The translations under genes and the position numbers were made by a program. Under the pieces are notes generated by a model. The model made no database searches. It was not told the origin of the DNA and saw nothing but the letters and a program-made list of their open reading frames with translations. A stretch of 64,000 nt of DNA from Thiomonas sp. FB-6 (lineage in GTDB: Bacteria; Pseudomonadota; Gammaproteobacteria; Burkholderiales; Burkholderiaceae_C): positions 38,907-102,906 of the forward strand of contig NZ_KB898481.1 of the NCBI RefSeq assembly GCF_000377645.1, in the 5' to 3' direction. This document shows positions 1-9,496 of this stretch, piece after piece (positions within the stretch are counted from its first letter, which is position 1; every line of letters starts with the position of its first letter).

Positions 1-21
1 GGCGCAAGTCCGACTTCCCGC

Positions 22-1884
<1,863 letters not shown>

Positions 1885-2026
1885 GGCGCTCCGCCGACCA
1901 GACCCGACCCGGCTCGCCGCGCGCCACCGCGCGCCAACGCCTCGACCCCACGGTGGAGCGGGCCATTCCGGTCTTGCATCCCCACACCTGCGCGGGCATG
2001 CAAGGGGCCGTAGTCTTGGGCCCGCC

Positions 2027-3193
2027 ATGCCCAATCACCTGAATTTCCTGCTGACCACCGTGCGCGACTTCAAGGAGCCGGTGACGATCATCTGCAGTTG
2101 CGACGACTTCTGGAGCGTGGCGCAGCAATTCGCGATGCTTCAGCTTTACGCTCGCGTCGTCGAACACAGGCCCAACGAGATCAACCTGCGCCGCGAGACC
2201 ATCCGCATCATTCCACCCCACCCAGAGCCGGACCCGAAATGGTGCGCGCCCTGTGTCAAGGCCCTCGATGGCCGGATGGTCGACCTCACCCACGAGATCG
2301 CCTTCAAGGACTACTTCAGTGTCCTGAGCCGATACGCGAATCGCGCATTGCGCATCGCCGGCGCGTACGCGCGCACGTACCTGGAGGATTTCGAGCAGGG
2401 AAATCCCAAGCTTGTCGGTCGCTTCTACTGGGCGGGACTCGCCGCCTTCGCCTCCAAGCAGGTCGCCTTCACGCTCAAGCACCGCCTGGTGCAGTTGTGC
2501 GCCCCCTTCACCCTGAACGCGCTCGGCAAGGGCAATCTGTGGCTGTACAACGATGCGTTGCCGTGGCACTACGCCTGGGCGCTGTGCCCGGAGTCGGTGC
2601 GCAAGTGCGCGCAGCAGCGCCATGTGACGAACCTGCATCCCGTGGTGCTGGAAAACCTGTACGCGCAGGAGTGGGCCATGCCCGCGGTGATGTTCGTGCC
2701 GTGCAATTTCGATGAAAAGACGGCCAAGTCCGGCAAGCCCATCGGGTACCTGCAGTGGGCGCCTCTGATGGGCAAGGCGATCGACGGCTGGGACAAGCTG
2801 GCCAAGGAAACCAGTACCGCCCGTCGAGGCGACCTGGCCCTGGCCCATCTCCAGGACATGGCGCGCCACGAACAGGGTGAAGTGCTGCAGGGCCTCATCT
2901 ACGACGAACTCCCGTTTCGCGCCGACCTCCGTGCGATGCGGGCCCTGGATTGGGGCTTCGGGGTTTCCGCGAAATACCTCGTGTTCAAGTTCCAGCTCAG
3001 TTTCAGCGCGGAGGGCTACGTGGACGACCCCGAATGGCGCTCCGACGCGCCCCCGGGGATTCGCGTGGATGACTACAAGGAGCGTATGGAGTGGATCGAC
3101 AAGGCAGCCTTGAAGTACCACGAGTTGATGAGTGGGAAGCACAAGCAGCGCATGCTGGCCGAGTTGCGCACCCTGGCCGACTACGAGGGGTGA
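2027..3193 (+). CDS. Unrecognised cytoplasmic protein, first of a two-gene unit
   Basis: I do not recognise the family of this 388-residue protein. It has no signal peptide or clear membrane span. It is rich in Trp, Tyr and His, with a CSC pair at residues 23-25 and a CAPC motif at 73-76 that could bind metal or form a disulphide. The central block (LGKGNLWLYNDALPWHYAW, about 166-184) looks like a conserved core. No Shine-Dalgarno is obvious before the ATG at 2027. The next gene starts 3 bases after the stop, so the two are almost certainly co-transcribed. Third-position GC is visibly lower than in the flanking ABC exporter and pyrC, which suggests acquisition. It could be the effector half of an effector-immunity pair, but nothing in the sequence proves that. 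Confidence 0.75.
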   Translation: MPNHLNFLLTTVRDFKEPVTIICSCDDFWSVAQQFAMLQLYARVVEHRPNEINLRRETIRIIPPHPEPDPKWCAPCVKALDGRMVDLTHEIAFKDYFSVLSRYANRALRIAGAYARTYLEDFEQGNPKLVGRFYWAGLAAFASKQVAFTLKHRLVQLCAPFTLNALGKGNLWLYNDALPWHYAWALCPESVRKCAQQRHVTNLHPVVLENLYAQEWAMPAVMFVPCNFDEKTAKSGKPIGYLQWAPLMGKAIDGWDKLAKETSTARRGDLALAHLQDMARHEQGEVLQGLIYDELPFRADLRAMRALDWGFGVSAKYLVFKFQLSFSAEGYVDDPEWRSDAPPGIRVDDYKERMEWIDKAALKYHELMSGKHKQRMLAELRTLADYEG

Positions 3194-3196
3194 AGC

Positions 3197-4120
3197 GTGA
3201 GCCTGTCCCTGCATCGTCGACGCCTGCTGCTCACCGCGGGCGCAGCCTGCGCGGCGGCGGCACTTGTGCCCGTGCTGTGCCGCAGATACCGCGATCCGAC
3301 TTCCTCCCCTGCAATCACGACAGCCATGGCCTCCACTCCCGCGACGATCGCACTGGGCGATCCGAAGAATTTCGATCTGCGCGCCCCGGGCGCAGGCATA
3401 GACCGCCAGCCGGTAGGGATGTATTTTTATGAGCGCAATTGGCCGATGAAGCAGCTGGGCCGCGTTCGCTACTTGCAGGGGCGCCGCAGCTTCGATATTC
3501 CCTGGGTATCGGGGGTTATGGGGTCAGCCGATCCTGACGAGCCGGAGCAGGGAATCTACTCGTGGCACGTCACGGCCTTCGCCATGCAAGAGGCAAGGAT
3601 CGCCCACGAGCTCGCCCGCGACCGCCTGTTCAGCATGTTCCGGGATTTGCTGATGGTGGGTTGGCGCCCGTTCGTCGAAGTCGGGGATCCGCGCCTGTTC
3701 GGCGCGCAGGCGGTTCGCTATCAGCTGCAGGAAAGGGGAGGCGTCTACCTCGATGCGTCCTATCTGCCGACGATGGAACAGTGGATGCAGATCAACGAGT
3801 ATCTGCCCATCTGGCGCTTCTGGGCGGACGGGGTGTACATGAGTGTGCGGGTGGTCGACGAGCCGGCCCTGCGCGATCCGGCGGTGGAAGGCGTCTACAT
3901 GTTCTCCATCACCCTGGACAGCGAGGCGCCTCATTTCTGGACATATTTCGACAAGGTCGAGGACATGCATCGCTGGAAGGAGCTGATTCCAGCCGAGATG
4001 GCGCGTGTAGCAGCGACTCGCCCTGGCAAGGAGGCCGAACTGCGCAGACAGGGCTACGTGATCGACGAGAACTACCGTGATCCGCCCATCCTCGCGCTGG
4101 GCCAGGTGCAGGGGACTTGA
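3197..4120 (+). CDS. Unrecognised exported protein, second of the two-gene unit
   Basis: This 307-residue protein starts at a GTG three bases after the preceding stop. The N-terminus, with an RRR cluster at residues 7-9 followed by LLLTAG and an Ala-rich hydrophobic stretch, looks like a Tat-type or Sec signal; no good lipobox is present, although Cys18 and Cys28 lie nearby. The mature part is hydrophilic and Trp/Tyr-rich, with blocks such as YLPTMEQWMQINEYLP and a charged C-terminus ending in YVIDENYRDPPI. Such periplasmic proteins beside a cytoplasmic partner are common as immunity proteins of interbacterial effectors; that is inference only. Base composition is closer to its upstream partner than to pyrC. 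Confidence 0.75.
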   Translation: MSLSLHRRRLLLTAGAACAAAALVPVLCRRYRDPTSSPAITTAMASTPATIALGDPKNFDLRAPGAGIDRQPVGMYFYERNWPMKQLGRVRYLQGRRSFDIPWVSGVMGSADPDEPEQGIYSWHVTAFAMQEARIAHELARDRLFSMFRDLLMVGWRPFVEVGDPRLFGAQAVRYQLQERGGVYLDASYLPTMEQWMQINEYLPIWRFWADGVYMSVRVVDEPALRDPAVEGVYMFSITLDSEAPHFWTYFDKVEDMHRWKELIPAEMARVAATRPGKEAELRRQGYVIDENYRDPPILALGQVQGT

Positions 4121-4215
4121 GGGTGGCCTGCGGATCGAGTCCTGCGCCCGCCCGGCGCGCACGCGTGCGCCCCCGGGGACCGGTACCATGGGCTCCGCCA
4201 TTTCCTGCCCGAACC

Positions 4216-5325
4216 ATGCAATCCCCCGATTCCCTCGACCGCCCCGGCTCCACGCTGCGCATCACCCGCCCCGACGACTGGCACCTGCACCTGCGCGACG
4301 GCGACGCGCTGGCCTGGACCGTGCCGTGGAGCGCCGCGCAGTTCGCGCGCGCCATCGTCATGCCCAACCTGAAGCCGCCGGTGGTGGACACGGCGCAGGC
4401 GCTGGCCTACCGCGAGCGGGTGCTGGCGGCGCGGCCGGCGGGCGCGGACTTCCAGCCGTTGATGACCCTGTACCTGACCGACCGCACCCCGCCCGCGGAA
4501 ATCGCGCGCGCGCGCGCCAGCGGCGCGGTGTTCGGGGTCAAGCTGTACCCGGCCGGCGCCACGACCAACTCGGACAGCGGCGTCACCGATCTGCGCCACG
4601 TCCACGGCGTGCTCGAGGCCATGCAGCGCGAGGGCATGCCGCTGCTGGTGCACGGCGAGGTCACCGACCCCGAGGTCGACGTGTTCGACCGCGAGGCGGT
4701 GTTCCTGGAGCGCCACCTGCAGCCCATCCGGCGCGACTTCCCCGGGCTGAAGATCGTGCTGGAGCACATCACCACCGCGCAGGCGGTGGACTTCGTGCTG
4801 GCGCACGACGCCCGCGACGCGCGCGGCGCGCCGCTGCTGGGCGCCACGCTCACCGCGCACCACCTGCTGCACAACCGCAACTCGATGTTCCGCGGAGGCC
4901 TGCGGCCCCACTACTACTGCCTGCCGGTGCTCAAGCGCGAGACCCACCGCCGGCGCCTGGTGGAGGCGGCCTGCAGCGGGGATGCGCGCTTTTTCCTGGG
5001 CACCGACTCGGCACCCCACGCGCGCGGCGCGAAGGAGGCCGACTGCGGCTGCGCCGGCTGCTTCAGCGCCATGCACGCGCTGGAGCTGTACGCGCAGGCC
5101 TTCGAGCAGGCCGGCTGCCTGCAGCGCCTGGAGGGCTTCGCCAGCCACTTCGGCGCGGATTTCTACGGCCTGCCACGCAACGCCGGCAGCATCGAACTGC
5201 GCCGCCAGGACTGGGAAGTGCCGCAACGCCTGGACTACCTGGACGGCGAAATCGTGCCGGTGGACGCCGGCGTGCGCCTGGGCTGGCGCGCGGTGGCCTC
5301 TGCCGCGCCGCAACAACAGGCATAA
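4216..5325 (+). CDS. pyrC: Dihydroorotase
   Basis: PyrC closes carbamoyl-aspartate to dihydroorotate, the third step of pyrimidine synthesis, in the cytoplasm. The 369-residue product has the full class II dihydroorotase pattern: the zinc motif WHLHLRD near residue 22, the lysine that is carboxylated in FGVKLYPAGAT, zinc histidines in LLVHGEV and VLEHITT, and the catalytic aspartate in GTDSAPH. The frame is open upstream to 4117, but the ATG at 4216 gives the family's usual length of about 345-370 residues. It stands alone, 95 bases after the preceding gene, and is followed 7 bases later by the RNase P RNA. Confidence 0.95.
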   Translation: MQSPDSLDRPGSTLRITRPDDWHLHLRDGDALAWTVPWSAAQFARAIVMPNLKPPVVDTAQALAYRERVLAARPAGADFQPLMTLYLTDRTPPAEIARARASGAVFGVKLYPAGATTNSDSGVTDLRHVHGVLEAMQREGMPLLVHGEVTDPEVDVFDREAVFLERHLQPIRRDFPGLKIVLEHITTAQAVDFVLAHDARDARGAPLLGATLTAHHLLHNRNSMFRGGLRPHYYCLPVLKRETHRRRLVEAACSGDARFFLGTDSAPHARGAKEADCGCAGCFSAMHALELYAQAFEQAGCLQRLEGFASHFGADFYGLPRNAGSIELRRQDWEVPQRLDYLDGEIVPVDAGVRLGWRAVASAAPQQQA

Positions 5326-5332
5326 TCGCCGG

Positions 5333-5670
5333 CGGCGAAGCAGGCCGGGCAGTCGCGCCGCGCGAGCGGCGAGGAAGGTCCGGACTCCACAGGGCAGGGT
5401 GACGGCTAACGGCCGTGCGCGGTGACGCGACGAACAGGGCCACAGAGACGAGTATGCGCGGCGCGAGCCGCGCGGACGTGAAACGCGGCAACCTCCACCC
5501 GGAGCAACACCAAATAGGCAGGCGAGGGCGCCGCAAGGCGCCGGAAGCGCGGCCCGCGCGAGCCTGCGGGTAGGTGGCACCGAGCCGGACCGGTAACGGC
5601 CGGCCCAGAGGAATGACTGCCACGTCGGGCAACCGATGCACAGAATCCGGCCTACAGGCTTGCTTCGCCC
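5333..5670 (+). ncRNA. rnpB: RNase P RNA, bacterial type A
   Basis: This is the catalytic RNA that trims tRNA 5' leaders. The conserved segments appear in order: GAGGAAGGTCCGGACTCCAC near 5370, the CAGGGTGACGGCTAACGGCC region near 5394, ACAGGGCCACAGAGACGAG near 5434, GTGAAACGCGGCAACCTCC near 5478, CAAATAGGCAGGC near 5511 and GAATGACTGCCACG near 5612, closing with ACAGAATCCGGCCTACAGGC. The terminal helix P1 pairs 5334-5346 with 5657-5669 (one mismatch). The exact ends are estimated from P1. Location just before the dcw cluster fits Burkholderiales. Confidence 0.95.
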
Positions 5671-5888
5671 CTTATTCCCCCAGAGACCTCCCCGACGCCA
5701 TGAACGTGTCCAGGCGCGCAGCGGCGTGCCTGGCGCGCCGCGCGCAGCGCTGCGATGTCAAACCGTTACTTTCAGCCTGGTGTTCAAGTGCTTATTTCAA
5801 GGGGAGTTTTTCCGCTTCGTCTGGTTAAATAACCAGTATTAGGAACGCGCTAAGTCATTGTTTGGTAAGCGAAATTTGCGGCCTGCTA
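5671..5888 (+). other. Non-coding spacer between rnpB and the mraZ promoter
   Basis: No gene is supported here. The first part is GC-rich with a CAGGC...GCCTG inverted repeat near 5711. The second part is noticeably AT-rich for this genome and holds a perfect 16-base inverted repeat, CTGGTTA-AA-TAACCAG, at 5821-5836. The rnpB 3' end shows no clean hairpin-plus-U terminator. The AT-rich block leads directly into the dcw promoter. Confidence 0.6.
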
Positions 5889-5950
5889 TTGACGGGGCCC
5901 TGTTTGCCCCATACAGTGCAGCCAAGTGCAGAAAAGTGGGTGAAAGTGCA
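5889..5950 (+). promoter_or_regulatory. dcw/mraZ promoter with four-repeat MraZ operator
   Basis: A sigma-70 type promoter is visible: TTGACG at 5889-5894, a 17-base spacer, then TACAGT at 5912-5917. Four AGTG-type repeats follow at exact 10-base spacing: AGTGCA at 5915-5920, AGTGCA at 5925-5930, AGTGGG at 5935-5940 and AGTGCA at 5945-5950. MraZ is known in other bacteria to repress its own operon by binding direct GTGGG-like repeats at 10-base spacing; the match in spacing and place is strong. The first repeat overlaps the -10 element, consistent with repression. Confidence 0.8.
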
Positions 5951-5988
5951 GCGGCGCCACCCGGCACCAGGCAGAATCGGAGAAGCGC

Positions 5989-6417
5989 GTGTTCATCGGC
6001 ATATCGGCATTGACGCTGGACGGCAAGGGTCGCATGACCGTGCCTGCGCGTCACCGCGACATGCTGCTGGCGCAGGCCGCCGGACGCCTGACCCTGACCA
6101 AGAGCCCCGAGGGTTGCCTGCTGATGTTCGGCGACCAGCAATGGCAGGACTTCCGCGCCAAGATCGCCGCGCTGCCCATGTCGGCGCAGGGCTGGAAGCG
6201 CATCTACCTGGGGCACGCCACCGAGACCGAGATCGACGCCAGCGGGCGGGTGCTGATTCCGCCCGAACTGCGCCTGGCCGCGCACATCGAGCGCGACATC
6301 GATCTCATCGGCATGGGCTCGCATTTCGAAGTCTGGGACCGCGCCACGCATCAGGCGCGCGAAGCGGCGGTGATCGAGGCGGGAATGCCCGATGCCGTAC
6401 GCGACATCGTGGTGTGA
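5989..6417 (+). CDS. mraZ: Transcriptional regulator MraZ
   Basis: MraZ is a ring-forming AbrB/SpoVT-fold DNA-binding protein that represses the division and cell-wall cluster it heads. The 142-residue product has the two typical half-repeats: LDGKGRMTVPARHRD near residue 10 and IDASGRVLIPPELR near residue 82. The GTG start at 5989 is preceded by GGAGA at good spacing and gives the normal N-terminus. It lies 38 bases after the last operator repeat and 12 bases before rsmH, so it is first in the operon and probably autoregulates through the 5915-5950 repeats. Confidence 0.95.
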   Translation: MFIGISALTLDGKGRMTVPARHRDMLLAQAAGRLTLTKSPEGCLLMFGDQQWQDFRAKIAALPMSAQGWKRIYLGHATETEIDASGRVLIPPELRLAAHIERDIDLIGMGSHFEVWDRATHQAREAAVIEAGMPDAVRDIVV

Positions 6418-6429
6418 AGGTGCCCCCCG

Positions 6430-7419
6430 ATGCCCGCTCCGTCCCACCGCGCTGCAGCCGCGCTGCAGCATCGCACCGTGTTGTTGCAGGAGGCCGTCGA
6501 CTGGCTGGCCGCCGACACGCGCGGAACCTACGTCGACGCCACCTTCGGGCGTGGCGGGCACACGCGGGCCTTGCTGGCACGCCTGCAGCCGCAGGCGCGC
6601 GTGGTGGCGCTGGACCGCGATCCGCAGGCGATCGAGGCGGGCGCCGAACTGGCGCGCACCGAGCCGCGGCTGCGCCTGGTGCACGCGGCCTTCTCGCAAT
6701 GGGGCGAGGTGCTGGACCGTCTGGGCATCGCGCAGGTACAGGGCCTGCTGCTGGACCTGGGGGTCTCGTCCCCCCAGCTCGACGAGATCGAGCGCGGTTT
6801 CAGCTTCCGCGGCGACGCGCCGCTGGACATGCGCATGGACACGACGCGCGGCTTCACGGCGGCGCAATTCCTGAGCGAGGCCGACGTCGATGAAATCACC
6901 AGGGTGTTGCGGGACTATGGGGACGAACGGGCTGCTTTCGCGATTGCAAAGGCGATTGTGGCTGGCCGCGAACGGGGCCAGCCCGTCACCCGTACCGGCG
7001 AGCTTGCCGCCCTCGTTGCGCAAGCGGTGCGCAGTCGCGAACCGGGCCAGGACCCGGCCACCCGCACCTTTCAGGCTCTTCGGATTCACGTCAATGCCGA
7101 ACTCGCCGAACTCGAGGCGGCGCTTGCGCAGGTAATGGATCGATTGGCTGCGGGAGGCCGGCTCGTGGTCATCAGCTTCCACTCCCTCGAGGATCGCATC
7201 GTCAAGCAGTTCGTGCAGGGGCACGCGCGCGCGCCGGCGCTGACGCCGCAGCAGCGCCGCCTGCCGCTGCCCCCGGCCGAGTTCGTGCCGAGCCTGCGTG
7301 CGCTCGCGCGCGTACGGTCGGGCGAGGCCGAACTGCGCGACAACCCGCGCAGCCGTTCGGCCGTGATGCGCGTGGCCGAGCGCCTGGCCGGGCCCGCTGC
7401 GCAGGGAGCGCGGGCGTGA
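6430..7419 (+). CDS. rsmH: 16S rRNA (cytosine-1402-N4)-methyltransferase
   Basis: RsmH (MraW) uses S-adenosylmethionine to methylate N4 of C1402 in the ribosomal P site. The 329-residue protein has the SAM-binding segment [15 protein letters not shown] (about residue 35), a [13 protein letters not shown] motif (about 108), and the C-terminal [16 protein letters not shown] and [13 protein letters not shown] blocks that are diagnostic of the family. AAGGTG upstream of the ATG serves as ribosome binding site. Its last base-triplet overlaps the GTG of ftsL (GTGA), so translation of the two is probably coupled. Confidence 0.96.
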   Translation: MPAPSHRAAAALQHRTVLLQEAVDWLAADTRGTYVDATFGRGGHTRALLARLQPQARVVALDRDPQAIEAGAELARTEPRLRLVHAAFSQWGEVLDRLGIAQVQGLLLDLGVSSPQLDEIERGFSFRGDAPLDMRMDTTRGFTAAQFLSEADVDEITRVLRDYGDERAAFAIAKAIVAGRERGQPVTRTGELAALVAQAVRSREPGQDPATRTFQALRIHVNAELAELEAALAQVMDRLAAGGRLVVISFHSLEDRIVKQFVQGHARAPALTPQQRRLPLPPAEFVPSLRALARVRSGEAELRDNPRSRSAVMRVAERLAGPAAQGARA

Positions 7420-7715
7420 TCCGCGTCAACCTGCTGCTGCTGGTGCTGGCCGTGGCCTGCGCGATGAGCCTGGTGCGCGCCCAGTACGAGGCGCGCCGCA
7501 GCTTCGCCGCGCTGGACGCCGCGCAGCAGCGCGCCGCGCAGCTCGGGCTCGACCACGACCGCCTCCAGGTGGAGCTGCGTGCGCTGTCCGTGCCCTCGCG
7601 CATCGAATCGCTGGCCCGCGGCCAGCTCGGCATGGTGCCGATCACCCCGGCGCGCAGCGACTACGTCAGCGCCGCGCAGCTGCCCGGCCTGCCGCCGAGC
7701 ATCCCCACGCGATGA
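7416..7715 (+). CDS. ftsL: Cell division protein FtsL
   Basis: A 99-residue bitopic inner-membrane protein: a hydrophobic N-terminal span (about residues 3-20), then a short periplasmic coiled-coil segment rich in Ala, Gln and Leu, ending in the family-like [11 protein letters not shown] stretch. FtsL forms the FtsQLB complex that activates the FtsWI septal synthase. Primary sequence is poorly conserved in this family, so the call rests on size, topology and position between rsmH and ftsI. The GTG start overlaps the rsmH stop and the gene's own stop overlaps ftsI by 4 bases. Confidence 0.9.
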   Translation: MIRVNLLLLVLAVACAMSLVRAQYEARRSFAALDAAQQRAAQLGLDHDRLQVELRALSVPSRIESLARGQLGMVPITPARSDYVSAAQLPGLPPSIPTR

Positions 7716-9496
7716 CGCGCGTCATGAGATTCGCATCGCGCCCCTTCGCCATTCCCGCGCAGCGCCGCAACAGCCACCTGCTGCACCTGCGCCTGCCGCC
7801 CGGCCGCGCCTGGCTGATCAAGGGCCTGATGTTCCTGGCCTTCGCCGCGCTGGCGCTGCGCGCGCTGTGGATCCAGGGCATCACCACCGGCTTCTACCAG
7901 CGCCAGGGCGACCTGCGCTTCGTGCGCACCATCGAGCTGCCGGCGATGCGCGGGCGCATCCTCGACCGCCACGGCAACATCCTGGCCTCGAGCATTCCGG
8001 TCAAGACCATCTGGGCCGACCCGCAGACCCTGCAGGCCGATCCGCGCCAGGTGGCGGAGCTGGCCATGGTGCTGCGCCTCGACCCGCGCGAGCTGCAGCG
8101 GCGCCTCGCGCAGGACCGGCTGCAGTTCGTCTACGTCAAGCGCCAGGTGGACGTGGACACCGCGCGCAAGGTCGAGGCCCTGCACATCAAGGGCGTGTAC
8201 ATGTCGCCCAGCTACCGCCGCTTCTACACCGAAGGCGCGGCCGCGGCGCAGCTGCTGGGATTCACCGACATCGAGAACCGCGGCCGCGGCGGGCTGGAAC
8301 TCGAATTCCAGCGCGTGCTGGCCGGGCACGCGGGCACGCGCAAGGTCATGCGCGACCGCCTGGGCAACGTGATCGAGGACGTCGAGGGCGGCACGCCCCC
8401 GGTCAACGGCGAGGACGTGCAGCTGTCCATCGACAGCAAGATCCAGGACCTGACCTACCAGGCGCTGGAGCAGGCGGTGAAGGACAGCCACGCCAAGAAC
8501 GCCAGCGCGGTGGTGCTGGACGCCGCCACCGGCGAAGTGCTGGCGATGGCCAACTACCCCAGCTTCGACCCCAACAAGCGCAGCGGCTACACCAATGCCG
8601 ACATGCGCAACTACGCGCTGACCGACATCTACGAGCCGGGTTCGGTGCTCAAGCCCCTGACCATCGCCGCGGCCCTGCAGGACGGCGTGGTGAGCATGCA
8701 CAGCAGCTTCCAGACCGCTCCCGGATGCATGCTCATGTACGGCAACCGCATCTGCGACGACTCCGACAACGGCACCATCGGGCTGCCGCAGGTGATCCAG
8801 TACTCGAGCAACGTGGCGACGGGTCAGATCGTCATGCGCATGAAGCCCGAGGAGCAGTGGGACATGTACACCGCGGTCGGCCTGGGCCAGCGTCCGCAGC
8901 TGCCCTTCCCGGGCCAGGCCAGCGGGCGCCTGCGCCCCTGGAAGCGCTGGCGTCCCATCGACGCCGTCACCCAGGGCTTCGGCTATGGCCTGGCGGTGTC
9001 GACCTTCCAGCTGGCGCACGCCTACCTGGTGTTCGCCGACGACGGCCTGATCCGGCCGGCCACGCTGTTCAAGACCGCCCAGCCGGGGCCCGCGGTGCGC
9101 GTGATCTCGCCCCGCGTGGCCGCCGACGTGCGCTCCATGCTGGCGCTGGTGACTTCGCCGCAGGGCACCGCCAAGGCGGCGCGCATTCCCGGCTATTCCA
9201 CCGGAGGCAAGACCGGCACCGCCTACATCTGGCGCGGCAAGGCCTACGACAAGCACCAGTTCCGCGCCCAGTTCGTGGGCATGGCGCCGATCGACCACCC
9301 GCGCCTGGTGATGGCGGTCTCGGTGGACCAGCCCGACGCGAAGATGCATTTCGGCGGCCAGGTCGCAGCGCCCGTGTTCTCCCAGGTGGTGGGCCAGTCG
9401 CTGCGCATGCTGGGCGTGCCGCCCGACCTGCCCGTGCAACCCGAGGTGCCGCCGGCGCAGCCGGACGCGGCCCGCGTGGCGGGGGGAGGCGCATGA
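7712..9496 (+). CDS. ftsI: Septal peptidoglycan transpeptidase, penicillin-binding protein 3
   Basis: FtsI cross-links septal peptidoglycan with FtsW. The 594-residue protein has a short cytoplasmic tail, one membrane span (about residues 35-55), a pedestal domain with the MRGRILDRHGNILA motif, and a class B transpeptidase domain. Active-site motifs are SVLK (nucleophile Ser about 311), SSN (about 365) and KTG (about 500). It starts in an ATGA overlap with ftsL and overlaps murEF by 4 bases, so it belongs to the continuous dcw transcript. Confidence 0.96.
   Translation: MTRVMRFASRPFAIPAQRRNSHLLHLRLPPGRAWLIKGLMFLAFAALALRALWIQGITTGFYQRQGDLRFVRTIELPAMRGRILDRHGNILASSIPVKTIWADPQTLQADPRQVAELAMVLRLDPRELQRRLAQDRLQFVYVKRQVDVDTARKVEALHIKGVYMSPSYRRFYTEGAAAAQLLGFTDIENRGRGGLELEFQRVLAGHAGTRKVMRDRLGNVIEDVEGGTPPVNGEDVQLSIDSKIQDLTYQALEQAVKDSHAKNASAVVLDAATGEVLAMANYPSFDPNKRSGYTNADMRNYALTDIYEPGSVLKPLTIAAALQDGVVSMHSSFQTAPGCMLMYGNRICDDSDNGTIGLPQVIQYSSNVATGQIVMRMKPEEQWDMYTAVGLGQRPQLPFPGQASGRLRPWKRWRPIDAVTQGFGYGLAVSTFQLAHAYLVFADDGLIRPATLFKTAQPGPAVRVISPRVAADVRSMLALVTSPQGTAKAARIPGYSTGGKTGTAYIWRGKAYDKHQFRAQFVGMAPIDHPRLVMAVSVDQPDAKMHFGGQVAAPVFSQVVGQSLRMLGVPPDLPVQPEVPPAQPDAARVAGGGA

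Noticed and set aside
7579..9492. Possibility that murEF extends upstream into ftsI
   Set aside because: The frame is open but reads ftsI out of frame; the ATG at 9493 in an ATGA overlap gives the normal MurE N-terminus.
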